DNA of 64,000 bases from Halohasta litorea (GCF_024494645.1 NZ_JANHDJ010000005.1:264704-328703), one strand, 5' to 3'. Positions 35,419 to 44,100 are shown, numbered from the stretch's first letter. Made by a program: numbers and translations. Notes: generated from the sequence alone by a model not told the origin.

Positions 35419-36009
35419 ATGAGCGAACCGTCCGAGGCTGGCTGTGGCGGTTGGAACAGTTCCGGGTGTACGGGCACGCAGTACTGTCCGCCCCGCTGTC
35501 CACGGTTCGTCGACAAACAGGGTGCCCGCTGGACGATCCGCCCGGCCCAAGCGGGGGATGCCGACCGGCTCGAAGAGATGTACGACGCGTTCGGCCCGAC
35601 CGACCGCGCACAGGGTATTCCACCCGCGACCGACCACGAGCGGGTCTCCTGGATCGAAATGCTGCTCTCGGAGGGCCACAACATCGTCGCCGAGGGGCCG
35701 AACGGGCTCGTTGGCCACGTCGCCTACACGCCAGTCGACGGCGACCGACCGGAATTGGCCGTCTTCGTCCACCCCGAGTATCACGACCGCGGCATCGGAA
35801 CCGAGCTGTGTAAACACGCGGCGGCGGCCGCCGTCGAGGCTGGCTGTGAGGCCATCGAGCTGCACGTCGAGCGGCGCAACCGCGCCGCAATCACTGTCTA
35901 CCGTCGGATCGGGTTCGAAGTCGTCGACGATGAGCTCGATATGCGAATGGTCCTCCCGCTGGACGATCCGATCGCATCAAGGGTCCGCGCCCCACCGGCC
36001 GAACGGTAG
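35419..36009 (+). CDS. GNAT acetyltransferase with Cys-rich N-terminal extension
   Basis: 196 residues from ATG at 35419. The first 40 residues hold four spaced cysteines (GCGGWNSSGC, then QYCPPRCPRF), probably a zinc or redox site. The GNAT fold follows: WTIRPAQAGDADRLEEMY, VGHVAYTPV, LAVFVHPEYHDRGIGTELCKHA (acetyl-CoA loop, about 117-137), ELHVERRNRAAITVYRRIGF. It should acetylate an amine using acetyl-CoA. The substrate is unknown. The TATA-like TCATAACTT about 28 nt upstream supports this start. Confidence 0.88.
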   Translation: MSEPSEAGCGGWNSSGCTGTQYCPPRCPRFVDKQGARWTIRPAQAGDADRLEEMYDAFGPTDRAQGIPPATDHERVSWIEMLLSEGHNIVAEGPNGLVGHVAYTPVDGDRPELAVFVHPEYHDRGIGTELCKHAAAAAVEAGCEAIELHVERRNRAAITVYRRIGFEVVDDELDMRMVLPLDDPIASRVRAPPAER

Positions 36010-36040
36010 CCAACACGACCCCATCCGTACCTGAATCAGT

Positions 36041-36050
36041 TTTTAACTGG
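36041..36050 (+). promoter_or_regulatory. TATA box of the small zinc-ribbon gene
   Basis: TTTTAACTGG, centred about 26 nt before the ATG at 36072; leaderless spacing. Confidence 0.5.
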
Positions 36051-36071
36051 GCGCGGCAGAGACAGTCACAC

Positions 36072-36200
36072 ATGACCCACGATACGCCGAACGGAACGAA
36101 CGAGCGGCGGCTGTGGTGTGAGCACTGCGAGCTGAGCGTCAACCCGTCGACGGGGGAGAGCGGCCCCGAATGCCCTGCCTGTGGCACCGAACTCGCCTGA
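36072..36200 (+). CDS. Small zinc-ribbon protein (42 residues)
   Basis: Reads MTHDTPNGTNERRLWCEHCE, continues through ELSVNPSTGESGPECPACGT and ends with ELA. Two CxxC knuckles (CEHC and CPAC) about 20 residues apart make a zinc ribbon. It belongs with the many very small CPxCG-type zinc-finger proteins of haloarchaea, several of which affect growth or biofilm behaviour. It has its own TATA box. The next gene has its own upstream region, so this is probably monocistronic. Confidence 0.75.
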   Translation: MTHDTPNGTNERRLWCEHCELSVNPSTGESGPECPACGTELA

Positions 36201-36358
36201 CGGTTCCGTGAGGACGGCGTCGGTGGATCGTAGACTGCCTCTGTGAGTGACACAAATAGGAATTTCACTCTTCCAAAAAGGAAGGTCCCGGTAGCGTCGA
36301 CGTCCGAGTGTCAGCAGCCCCACCGGAAGAGGTGGGACGACAGACGCTGGCGAAACCA

Positions 36359-37609
36359 ATGAAGACACGCACACTCATACTGATCGCGCTGGTGGTCGTC
36401 GGTGCCGTTGCCGCCACCGGTGTGATCTCTGCGACCACCCAGAGCAGTTCAACAACCACTGTCGCGGGCGACAGCGACGTTACCACGCCCGACGCCGACA
36501 ACTACACCCGGCTCTACGTCGAGGACGGCTATCGGAACGTCGAACTCAAACCCGGCGAGAGCGACACGGTGACGGTTTCGGTCGAGAACGGCGAAGACGA
36601 GGCCGTCGAGCTCTCCCCGCGGATCGCAACGCCGCCGACCCGATCACAGCCGCCGGTCGAGTCGTCGTGGGTCTCGATCGAGTCCGACGACACCACTCTC
36701 GATGCTGGCGAGTCCCGAGAGTTCGAGATCTCCATCGACGTACCGGATGACGCCGAGATCGGCGATTACAGTAGTTTCATCGCCTTTACCGACGAGACAA
36801 TGCAGTATCCGGGGCGACCGCCGCAGCCGATCCACAGCGCCTCGATCCACGTCAACGTCTGGCAGGAGCCGACCGTCCAAGTCGAATCCGACACCCACAT
36901 CTACACGCACCTGAAGGCTGGCGAGACGATGACCCGCGAGATCTCCGTCTCGAACAACGGCGACCAAGCCGTTCCGGTCAACCCGCAGTTCAACGCCGAA
37001 AACAACCGCCGATATCGGCCGTCCAATCGTGACACGCTCGATCGGTCGTGGGTGAGCATCGACGCCCCCAGCGAGATCCCAGCGGGCGAGACCGAGACCG
37101 TCGAGATCACCGTCGAACCGCCCGCGGATGCCGACCGCGGTGACTACAGTGCGACCGTCGACCTCGGGATTTCCGATCCCGCCCGCGCCGACGATCAGGG
37201 GTACTGGCAGCAGGTCGATCTCAGCTTCCAGCTGTGGACCGAACCCGACGACCCCTTCGAGACGAGCTTCAGCGTGAGCGAGTCGACGAGCAACGCGACG
37301 CTGGAACTCAACACCAACCGATACCGAACCGCCGAGACCGGCCAGGACGCCGACTTTGAGGTGACGTTCGTTTCACCTGACGGCGAGGAGATTACAGCCG
37401 AACGGAGCCAACTGACCGACAGCGGTCAGGTCAATCTCGGCGCACAGCGAGATCCGACTCAGACCGGCGAAACGTACGCCGCCCAGGGCAGCCACCAGAC
37501 GTTCACCTACGAGTTGGACGACCCGGCTGCCGGCGAGTGGTCGGTGCGCATCATGCCGACCAACACGATGAACTTCGAGTACGAAATCACTCGCTCGGAA
37601 GACACCTAA
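36359..37609 (+). CDS. Exported protein with NEW3-like beta-sandwich repeats
   Basis: 416 residues from ATG at 36359; the frame extends to a GTG at 36308. The N-terminus MKTRTLILIALVVVGAVAAT is a Sec-type signal or membrane anchor. Two related domains follow, each with 'PGES/AGE..TVTVSVENGEDEAV' or 'TREISVSNNGDQAVPV' type strands and a long acidic body (GDYSSFIAFTDE, GDYSATVDLGIS). This is the pattern of NEW3/COG1470 Ig-like domains. A third C-terminal beta domain (residues about 300-410) ends in WSVRIMPTNTMNFEYEI. It is a cell-surface protein with unknown partner. Confidence 0.72.
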   Translation: MKTRTLILIALVVVGAVAATGVISATTQSSSTTTVAGDSDVTTPDADNYTRLYVEDGYRNVELKPGESDTVTVSVENGEDEAVELSPRIATPPTRSQPPVESSWVSIESDDTTLDAGESREFEISIDVPDDAEIGDYSSFIAFTDETMQYPGRPPQPIHSASIHVNVWQEPTVQVESDTHIYTHLKAGETMTREISVSNNGDQAVPVNPQFNAENNRRYRPSNRDTLDRSWVSIDAPSEIPAGETETVEITVEPPADADRGDYSATVDLGISDPARADDQGYWQQVDLSFQLWTEPDDPFETSFSVSESTSNATLELNTNRYRTAETGQDADFEVTFVSPDGEEITAERSQLTDSGQVNLGAQRDPTQTGETYAAQGSHQTFTYELDDPAAGEWSVRIMPTNTMNFEYEITRSEDT

Positions 37610-37667
37610 CGATCACGCGGTCGAACGAAGAGACAATTAGGCTGCTGTACGGAGGACGCCTACGGCG

Positions 37668-38087
37668 TTAGTCGAGGGGCGACTCCGACAGCGGTCCATC
37701 GACGTTCAGCTGGCCGCGGGTTTCGCGGCCAGCCCGGTAGCGGTCGATCACGTCTTTCTCGTGGCTCTGACACCCGATGAGCGCGACGGCTCCCTGTCCG
37801 ATCCGAACGATCGGATGCGTCGGCTGCCGGGAGGCCCGCCGACAGCCCGGACAGATGATCCCGCCAGCTGGTCGGTGGGACAGCAGCCGTGCCGGGTTCT
37901 CGGAGGTGAGTCCACAGACGAGCCGGAACTGTTCGAGATGCACCTCACAGCCGACCACTGGCAGGGTGAGCGAATCGACCAGGAGAAACGAGACGGCATC
38001 GCGGCCGGTCGCCTCCAGGGCAGCCTGACAGTCCGGGCAGGATGGAACGGGGGCTTGCGGTGTCGCTTCTCTATTGTCCGATCCCAT
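37668..38087 (-). CDS. Uncharacterised Cys-rich zinc-ribbon protein
   Basis: 139 residues. Cys pairs CPDC (residues 17-20) and CPGC (about 79-82), plus single CE/CG/CQ sites in GCEVHLEQFRLVCG and IGCQSHEKDV, suggest one or two zinc sites. The middle is a small mixed alpha/beta segment. No family is recognised. It is convergent with the NEW3-like protein gene (58-nt gap). Confidence 0.6.
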   Translation of the reverse strand: MGSDNREATPQAPVPSCPDCQAALEATGRDAVSFLLVDSLTLPVVGCEVHLEQFRLVCGLTSENPARLLSHRPAGGIICPGCRRASRQPTHPIVRIGQGAVALIGCQSHEKDVIDRYRAGRETRGQLNVDGPLSESPLD

Positions 38088-38285
38088 ACCGTACCGGTCT
38101 CATCGGGTAGTCGATACGTAAGTGGTGGGGTTCACGGTGAGTAGCCCACACCATGAGGGTCGGTCCCCGGCGTCTGCGCTGCCGAGATTCTTACGATACG
38201 TACCGACAGCCATCTTCCGGATGCAGCAGGCTCTCCTGGAACTCCCGTCTCACTATCGACGGCTGTACCAAGCGAAAGGCCACCA

Positions 38286-38852
38286 TCACGGATTGAAAGG
38301 AGATATCTCCGAGTCGGCTGCTAGCTCACTCGACATCGATCCGTCAGTCGGCACTGGATCGTTCGATCGAGAGTAGACCGTCAAGAACACCACAACACCG
38401 ATCGCGATAAACGCGAGATTGGCACCAATGTCTTTCGCATACACGAGATTTAGCGAGTAGACCGAGTCGACCGGGACGAACGGACGGATACCCATCGGCG
38501 TGAGAACGTCGCCGATGAGGTGACTAACGATACCCCCTGCACCCACTGTGAATCCGAGTCCCGCCCGTCTGAGGCGATTCGTAGAAGTTGTGGGTTGGCT
38601 TCCCGATCCGACCGCGGTGACAGTGACAGCGACAATGACGCCGAGACAGATCGCAGCTACCAACGAGTGGGTCACTCCCCGGTGTGTGAACCACGGCAGG
38701 AAGAGATCGAAATCGGGGAGCAGCGTTACGACGAGGGCGATCCCGACCCATTGGGGAACGTCGTTCCGATAGCCCGAAGTCACGAGAACATTCGCGAGGG
38801 GTGCACAGAAAAGCAACGTTATTCCGAAATGACCTATGAGTATCACTGTCAA
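38286..38852 (-). CDS. DUF457-type membrane-bound metal-dependent hydrolase
   Basis: 188 residues with about four membrane segments. LLPDFDLFLPWFTHRGVTHSLV carries the conserved Asp and His residues of the YdjM/DUF457 family, and SHLIGDVLTPMGIRPFVPVD carries the second conserved set. The hydrophilic C-terminal tail is Ser/Asp-rich. The physiological substrate of the family is uncertain. The gene borders the AT-rich relic next to tRNA-Arg. Confidence 0.82.
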   Translation of the reverse strand: MTVILIGHFGITLLFCAPLANVLVTSGYRNDVPQWVGIALVVTLLPDFDLFLPWFTHRGVTHSLVAAICLGVIVAVTVTAVGSGSQPTTSTNRLRRAGLGFTVGAGGIVSHLIGDVLTPMGIRPFVPVDSVYSLNLVYAKDIGANLAFIAIGVVVFLTVYSRSNDPVPTDGSMSSELAADSEISPFNP

Positions 38853-39359
38853 GACAGCCAGATGCTACGGATATTATTGTTTTGTTTTTATACATACTAA
38901 ATTTACTGGTATGTTTAGCTATATATAGATCTCAAAAGCAGGAATTCGAACCAAAAACTGTTTTGGACACGGAATGATTTAAATACTATTTAAACAAAAC
39001 CCTGATATTGTGTGTCATATCTTTCGTCGGGTCGTCGAATGCGACTTGTCTAAAATAGTTGTTATATTGTGCGAAATATATGGAAAATGTTACACTATTT
39101 CGATGTTCGTCAGGATAGACGAGCCCGTCGACGTCCTCGGGGATCACGCAGTAGTTGTAGGCGATCCCCAGCTCGTCGAGGGGCTGCCTCAATTGAGCAC
39201 CAGGCTGAATAAACCGCGCGACTGGGCAGGGGTACATTCGAACACGAGATGGGGAATAAGTTCAGCGGGAGGATTTGAATGCTCAATTACGCCGAAAAGG
39301 CGGTATTGATGCCCCTAATTGTTGATCTAAATTTGCCCCGAAGAAGGTTTATTTCGGAT
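38853..39359. other. AT-rich relic region downstream of tRNA-Arg
   Basis: 507 nt, AT-rich (38870-39100 in particular), between the DUF457 gene and the 3' end of tRNA-Arg. It contains a GC-rich gene fragment (39112-39192) and a short segment, AGGATTTGAA at about 39269-39278, repeating part of the tRNA T-arm. These are the traces expected of a decayed element integrated at the tRNA. Confidence 0.45.
39112..39192 (-). pseudogene. Gene fragment with halophile codon use
   Basis: About 27 codons on the reverse strand read PLDELGIAYNYCVIPEDVDG then LVYP, with GC-rich third positions, embedded in AT-rich sequence that breaks the frame's character on both sides. It looks like the remnant of a once longer gene. 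The family is not identifiable. Confidence 0.35.
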
Positions 39360-39433
39360 GGGCGCTGCAGGATTTGAACCCGCGGCAACTTGGTCCGAAG
39401 CCAAGCACTCTGTCCAGGCTGAGCTAAGCGCCC
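39360..39433 (-). tRNA. tRNA-Arg (anticodon TCG)
   Basis: 74 nt on the reverse strand. The acceptor arms GGGCGCT and AGCGCCC pair fully; D-arm GCTC/GAGT; anticodon arm CTTGG-CTTCGGA-CCAAG gives anticodon TCG; T-arm GCGGG-TTCAAAT-CCTGC. CCA is not encoded. A TATA-like GCTTATTATGG (39456-39466) lies about 28 nt upstream. Confidence 0.93.
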
Positions 39434-39455
39434 GCACCCGATTGTATCGAACCTG

Positions 39456-39466
39456 CCATAATAAGC
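39456..39466 (-). promoter_or_regulatory. TATA box of tRNA-Arg
   Basis: GCTTATTATGG on the reverse strand, about 28 nt before the tRNA 5' end. Confidence 0.5.
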
Positions 39467-39527
39467 GCGTCGGTCGACCAGCCGTCAGTCGACTGCTCAC
39501 ACACCACCCGCCAGTACACATCCACGT

Positions 39528-39536
39528 CCTTTATTC
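39528..39536 (+). promoter_or_regulatory. TATA box of the DGGGP synthase gene
   Basis: CCTTTATTC centred 28 nt before the ATG at 39560. Confidence 0.5.
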
Positions 39537-39559
39537 GGTGACACTCACGACCGAGAGGT

Positions 39560-40405
39560 ATGGGAACGTTGGTTGCCCGGGGGCGGGCCTGTCTCGACCT
39601 CACGCGGCCAGGAAACGCGATATCGGCCGGGGCTCTCACCTTTACCGGCGCATTCGTCGCTGGCGGTATCACCACCGCACCGGCGGCCGTAGTGGCCGCA
39701 GTAGTGGCGACGATCACCGCAACCGGCGGCGGCAATGCGATCAACGACTACTTCGACAGGGAGATCGATGCGATCAATCAGCCAGAGCGACCTATTCCGC
39801 GCGGCGATATCTCCGCACGCGGCGCGCTGTGGTACAGCCTGCTGCTGTTTGCCATCGCAACCGGAGCCGCATTACTGCTGCCGACGGCTGCGATCGTGAT
39901 TGCGCTGTTCAACTTCGTCGCACTCGTCGCCTACACGGAGCTATTCAAGGGATTACCAGGAGTCGGCAACGTGCTCGTTGGCTATCTCACCGGGAGCACG
40001 TTTCTCTTCGGCGGCGCAGCAGTCGGCGAGCCGTTCGGCGCGGTCGCCCTCTTCGGGCTCGCAGCGATCGCCACGCTCACACGGGAGATCGTCAAAGACG
40101 TCGAAGACATCGACGGCGACCGCGAGGAGGGACTCCGAACGCTCCCGATCGTGATCGGCGAACGGCGGGCGCTTTTCGTTGGAGTCGCAGTGATGGTTCT
40201 CGCGGTGGTCGCAAGCGGCTGGCCCTATCTCGCTGGTACGTTCGGCGTCGTGTATCTCGCAGTCGTGATTCCGGCCGATCTGGTAATGCTTGGGGCGACG
40301 ATTCGGGCGTTTTCCGATCCGCGGGCGGGCCAGCAGTGGCTCAAACGTGGGATGCTCTTGGCCGCCGTGGCGTTCGTTGCTGGGCGGACGATGGCGGTTC
40401 TCTGA
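39560..40405 (+). CDS. Digeranylgeranylglyceryl phosphate synthase (UbiA family)
   Basis: 281 residues with about eight or nine membrane segments. The first prenyl-diphosphate motif is NDYFDREIDAIN near residue 61, followed by RPIPRGDIS; the second Asp-rich motif is DVEDIDGDREEG near 180. These define the UbiA superfamily, and the archaeal subgroup attaches the second geranylgeranyl chain to GGGP, a core step of ether-lipid synthesis. The protein is membrane-embedded. It has its own promoter immediately after tRNA-Arg. Confidence 0.9.
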   Translation: MGTLVARGRACLDLTRPGNAISAGALTFTGAFVAGGITTAPAAVVAAVVATITATGGGNAINDYFDREIDAINQPERPIPRGDISARGALWYSLLLFAIATGAALLLPTAAIVIALFNFVALVAYTELFKGLPGVGNVLVGYLTGSTFLFGGAAVGEPFGAVALFGLAAIATLTREIVKDVEDIDGDREEGLRTLPIVIGERRALFVGVAVMVLAVVASGWPYLAGTFGVVYLAVVIPADLVMLGATIRAFSDPRAGQQWLKRGMLLAAVAFVAGRTMAVL

Positions 40406-40563
40406 GTATACATTGGTAGTATTGCCGTCGAATCCAACTGGCATAATCAAAAAGAATATTACCCGCAACCGGTATGATCCATTCAGCCGATGATTCCCGG
40501 ACTGTCGGACCGACATACGAGTAGGAGCCAGCCGAGCCGCCGCACCTCTCGGGAGCAGGGATA

Positions 40564-41172
40564 ATGTATGACCTCACTGCGGATCTCGATAAGGAAGTCC
40601 TACCGGGAACCAATATTCTCATCTCCGGACCCCCACTGACCGGCAAGCGATCACTCGCCCTCGACATCCTCGCAACGGGTGTCGAAAAGGGTGAGGGAGC
40701 GATTATCGTCACGACAAAGGACAGCGCGACGCGTGTCCTGGAGGATTTCGCTCGCCGCACCGAGTACGAGGGCCGACCCGTCGCGGTCGTCGACTGCGTC
40801 ACCCGCCAGCAGGGCGTTGGTGAGGTACGGGAGGACAAACGGATCAAATACACCTCTTCGCCGGTCGATATGACCGGGATCGGGATCAAACTCTCCGAAT
40901 TTCTCCAGGCATTCCACCAGGATCAGGGAATCAGTCACAACCGGATCATGGTCCACTCGCTGTCGACGCTGCTGATGTATGCGGATCTCCAGACGGTCTT
41001 CCGGTTCCTCCACGTCTTTACGGGCCGGATTCAGAGCGTCGACGGACTGGGCGTCTTCTGTATCGACTCGTCGTCCCACGACGACCAGGCGATGAACACC
41101 CTGACCCAGCTGTTCGACGGCGTTATTCGAATGTCCGAGGACGAACCGCCGGAAGTCCGCCTCCAGCAGTAG
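40564..41172 (+). CDS. RAD55/KaiC-like single-domain ATPase
   Basis: 202 residues. The Walker A motif is ISGPPLTGKRSLA near residues 20-32, with Arg directly after Lys instead of Ser/Thr. IIVTTKDSATRVLEDF replaces the usual KaiC 'EES' strand, so the catalytic Glu pair is missing. NRIMVHSLSTLLMYADLQTVFRFLHVF is the Walker B-like region and lacks an obvious Asp. This matches the small haloarchaeal RecA-superfamily proteins with degenerate active sites, thought to be regulatory. It is separate from the double-domain KaiC at 56063. Confidence 0.75.
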   Translation: MYDLTADLDKEVLPGTNILISGPPLTGKRSLALDILATGVEKGEGAIIVTTKDSATRVLEDFARRTEYEGRPVAVVDCVTRQQGVGEVREDKRIKYTSSPVDMTGIGIKLSEFLQAFHQDQGISHNRIMVHSLSTLLMYADLQTVFRFLHVFTGRIQSVDGLGVFCIDSSSHDDQAMNTLTQLFDGVIRMSEDEPPEVRLQQ

Positions 41173-41213
41173 CCGACGAACGATTTTTGCGGTCGCCGCC
41201 CGAACCGTGAGCT

Positions 41214-41636
41214 ATGCCCCTCTCAGATGACGCCGCCGTTCGTGACCTCCTGGAGCTGAACCGAATCGCGGTCGTCGGCTGTTCGAGCAGCCCCGGCAAG
41301 GCGGCCCACGAGATCCCGGCGTACCTCCAGCGACAGGGGTACGAAATCATCCCAGTCAACCCCTTTGCCGACGAAATCCTCGGCAAACAGGCCGTCGACT
41401 CGCTGGCCGAGATCGACGGCGAGATCGATCTCGTCGACGTCTTCCGGCCCAGCGAGGAGGTTGCGGGAATCGTCGACGACGCGATCGAGCGCAGAGAGAC
41501 CGAAGGCGACGTCGAGGCGATCTGGCTCCAGTTGGGAATTCACGACGACGAGGCGGTCACCGAAGCCGAAGCCGCCGGGCTATCGGTCGTCGAAGATCGC
41601 TGTATGAAGGTCGAACACCAGCGGTTAGTCGAGTGA
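41214..41636 (+). CDS. CoA-binding domain protein
   Basis: 140 residues. VVGCSSSPGKAAHEIPAYLQRQGY (about 18-41) is the CoA-binding Rossmann motif, and PVNP, DVFRPSEEV, IWLQLGI and VEDRCMKVEH are the conserved elements of the YccU/CoA_binding_2 family. Members bind CoA; their role is unknown. A T-rich box (ACGATTTTTG) about 27 nt upstream supports leaderless transcription. It is convergent with the DUF5798 gene. Confidence 0.9.
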   Translation: MPLSDDAAVRDLLELNRIAVVGCSSSPGKAAHEIPAYLQRQGYEIIPVNPFADEILGKQAVDSLAEIDGEIDLVDVFRPSEEVAGIVDDAIERRETEGDVEAIWLQLGIHDDEAVTEAEAAGLSVVEDRCMKVEHQRLVE

Positions 41637-41646
41637 GACGAGAGCG

Positions 41647-41970
41647 TTAGGCTTCGGCCCCAGAGTCGTCAGGTTCGGTGTCGGTGTCGTCGTCAGTCTC
41701 GGAGTCGGTGGCAGCTTCGGTCTCGGCATCGTTGATGTGGGCGTCCGCCGAGACCGCATCGAGGTCGATATCCAGGTCGGTCGCGATCGCCTCCAGGATC
41801 GCCCGCTGTTCGACGATCTCGGTTTCGAGCTGTTGGACTCGATCGCCGGTGTCTTGAACCGTTGTCTGGGTTGTTTCGACCTGTTCGCGGACCTCGTTGA
41901 GCCGGTGGAACATCTTTTCGGCGGTATCAGCCAGCGTCTGGATCTTCTTTGTCGTGCTTCCAAGTCCCAT
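41647..41970 (-). CDS. DUF5798 family coiled-coil protein
   Basis: 107 residues starting MGLGSTTKKIQTLADTAEKM. Residues about 5-65 form a continuous amphipathic coiled coil (VREQVETTQTTVQDTGDRVQ). The C-terminal 40 residues are an acidic Asp/Thr/Glu tail. This is the layout of the haloarchaeal DUF5798 family. The function is unknown. It is divergent from surE. Confidence 0.85.
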   Translation of the reverse strand: MGLGSTTKKIQTLADTAEKMFHRLNEVREQVETTQTTVQDTGDRVQQLETEIVEQRAILEAIATDLDIDLDAVSADAHINDAETEAATDSETDDDTDTEPDDSGAEA

Positions 41971-42080
41971 ACTACCGCTTGAGTGTCAGGCTTTGTGTCC
42001 TTTGTGGCTTGGCCGCGCGGCCGACTTGGGGGGCGACTGGGTAAACGAGACCCGAACCAAGCGGCCCGGACGGGAGCCGA

Positions 42081-42090
42081 GTACTTTTCG
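42081..42090 (+). promoter_or_regulatory. TATA-like box of surE
   Basis: GTACTTTTCG about 28 nt before the ATG at 42113. Confidence 0.4.
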
Positions 42091-42112
42091 TCCCGCCCGT
42101 GTTGGCCTCTGT

Positions 42113-42916
42113 ATGGACGAGCCACGGATCTTGTTGACCAACGACGACGGGATCGACAGCGTCGGGTTCCGGGCGCTCTACAAGGGGTTGTCGGACCTCG
42201 GCGAGGTAACCGCAGTCGCCCCGGCCGACGACCAGAGTTCGGTCGGCCGGGCGATCTCTCAGGCCGTCGACGTGCACGACCACGACCTCGGCTACGAGGT
42301 CGAAGGCACCCCAGTAGACTGCGTCATTGCGGGCCTCGGGACGCTGTGTCCCGATGCCGATCTCGTCGTCTCGGGCTGTAACAAGGGGGCCAATATCGGG
42401 GCCTACGTCCTCGGCCGCTCGGGAACCGTGAGTGCGGCCGTCGAGGCCGCCTTCTTCGAGGTTCCGGCGATCTCCGTCTCCCTGTATATCGATGGTGGCG
42501 ATGACTGGGAACAGCTCGCCACGGAGATCGAAGATTTCCGCCATGCGACCGCTGCAACGCGGTATCTGGTCGACCGCGCGGGCGAGGCGGGCGTCTTCGA
42601 GGCCGCCGACTACCTGAACGTGAACGTCCCCTACATCGAGACCGACACCGGACTTGTCGAGCCGAGCGAAATGGTCGTCACCCATCCCTCGACGCGCTAC
42701 GAGATGGGGGCCGAGCGGAATGGTGAGCAGGTCGACCTCCAGGACGGCATCTGGGAGCTCATGCGCTCGGGGTCGATCACCGATCCCGAAGGAACCGACC
42801 GACGCGCCGTCGCCGAGGGACAGATCAGCGTCTCGCCGCTGACCGCACCCCACTCGACGGAACGTCACTCGGCGCTCGACCGGCTTGCAGACGAATTTCG
42901 TCTCGAAAAAATGTAG
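42113..42916 (+). CDS. surE: 5'/3'-nucleotidase SurE
   Basis: 267 residues from ATG at 42113 (MDEPRILLTNDDGIDSVGF). The metal-binding pair DD in TNDDGID, the Ser/Asn sites in PADDQSSVGRAIS, and VVSGCNKGANIG with its catalytic Asn define SurE. The enzyme dephosphorylates nucleoside monophosphates. The long upstream open frame is not used: the TATA-like box and family start agree on 42113. Its stop is 12 nt from the convergent trxB end. Confidence 0.92.
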   Translation: MDEPRILLTNDDGIDSVGFRALYKGLSDLGEVTAVAPADDQSSVGRAISQAVDVHDHDLGYEVEGTPVDCVIAGLGTLCPDADLVVSGCNKGANIGAYVLGRSGTVSAAVEAAFFEVPAISVSLYIDGGDDWEQLATEIEDFRHATAATRYLVDRAGEAGVFEAADYLNVNVPYIETDTGLVEPSEMVVTHPSTRYEMGAERNGEQVDLQDGIWELMRSGSITDPEGTDRRAVAEGQISVSPLTAPHSTERHSALDRLADEFRLEKM

Positions 42917-42927
42917 AGCGAAACGAG

Positions 42928-44013
42928 TTAGTCGTCGGATTCGGCCGCGGCGGTGTCGCCGCCCGTTGCGGCCGACCGAGCCCGTGTGCGTTCGAGTTCT
43001 TCGAGATAGGCGTCGGCGTCCATCGCGGCCTGACAGCCCATGCCTGCGGCGGTCACGGCCTGCTGGTAGTGGAAGTCGACCACGTCGCCCGCGCCGAACA
43101 GCCCGTCGACGCCGGTCGCGGTCTGGTTGCCGCCCTCGCCGCCCTGTGTTTTTAGATATCCTTCCGCGTCAGTCTCGACGCCAGTGCCTTCGAGGTAGTC
43201 GGTGTTCGGCGTGTGGCCGATGGCGTAGAAGACTGCCCCCGCGTCGAACTCGAATTCTTCCGTCTCGGGATCGTCGAGTTTGTCGGTCGGGTGGCCCTCG
43301 GGATGCCGAACCATCGTCACCGAGTCGACGCCCTCCTCACGGCTGCCGTGGAGTTCGATAGCTTCGGTGTTGCGCATGATCTCGATCTCGCCCGCGTCGG
43401 CTTTGTCCATCACGCGCTCGATCCAGACGTCCTCGGCGCGGAACTCCTCGCGTCGGTGGACGATGTAGACCGTCGAGGCGAACTTCGTGAGGAAGTGGGC
43501 CTCCTCCATCGCGGCGTCGCCGCCGCCGATGACCACGATCTTCTCGTCGCGGAAGAACGCGCCGTCACAGGTCGCACACGTCGAGAGCCCATAGCCCATG
43601 AGTTCGTCCTCGCCCGGAATGCCGAGCGTGCGGGCGCTCGCCCCCGAGGCGGCGATCACGGCGTCGGCGGTGTAGACGTCGCCGTTGGCGAGCGTGATCC
43701 GGAACAGCCGGTCGGTGCCCTCGCCTTCGACGTCGACCGACTGGAGGACACCGTTTTTCGTGTCCGCGCCGAACTGGGTGGCTTGCTCTTTCATGTTGTT
43801 GATGAGCTCCGGCCCGGAGATGCCCTCCGGGAAGCCCGGATAGTTCTCGACATCGGTGGTGAGAGTGAGCTGGCCGCCCGGCTCGTCGCCCTCCAAGACG
43901 AGCGGGTTGTTGTTCGATCGCGCGGCGTAGATCGCCGCCGAGAGCCCAGAAATCCCGGTTCCGGCGATGATCAATGGCCGGTGTTCGACGACCGTATCGG
44001 AGTCTACTGACAT
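42928..44013 (-). CDS. trxB: Thioredoxin reductase
   Basis: 361 residues. FAD motif AGTGISGLSAAIYAARS at about 17-33, redox-active CATC in STCATCDGAFF near 145, NADPH motif VVIGGGDAAMEEA near 160, and the second FAD motif GLFGAGDVVDFHYQQAVTAAG. The roughly 35-residue C-terminal tail, rich in Ala/Thr/Asp, is longer than in bacterial TrxB. It reduces thioredoxin in the cytoplasm. It is divergent from the methyltransferase gene. Confidence 0.93.
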   Translation of the reverse strand: MSVDSDTVVEHRPLIIAGTGISGLSAAIYAARSNNNPLVLEGDEPGGQLTLTTDVENYPGFPEGISGPELINNMKEQATQFGADTKNGVLQSVDVEGEGTDRLFRITLANGDVYTADAVIAASGASARTLGIPGEDELMGYGLSTCATCDGAFFRDEKIVVIGGGDAAMEEAHFLTKFASTVYIVHRREEFRAEDVWIERVMDKADAGEIEIMRNTEAIELHGSREEGVDSVTMVRHPEGHPTDKLDDPETEEFEFDAGAVFYAIGHTPNTDYLEGTGVETDAEGYLKTQGGEGGNQTATGVDGLFGAGDVVDFHYQQAVTAAGMGCQAAMDADAYLEELERTRARSAATGGDTAAAESDD

Positions 44014-44100
44014 GGATAGGGGTAGGGAGACGAGTCGTATGTAGGTTATGCTGTGTCCCGAACGTGCCGGAATCTCCGAGCCGATGGCAAGCCACAGACG

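Noticed and set aside
38122..38376. 84-codon plus-strand frame (ALPRFLRYVPTAIFRMQQALLE region)
   Set aside because: It reads somewhat like a real protein, but it overlaps the 3' end of the DUF457 gene, has no promoter-like box at leaderless spacing and no family match. A decayed fragment is possible but not supported.
39010..39309. 99-codon plus-strand frame near tRNA-Arg
   Set aside because: Runs antisense to the short gene remnant and through AT-rich spacer with no coding bias.
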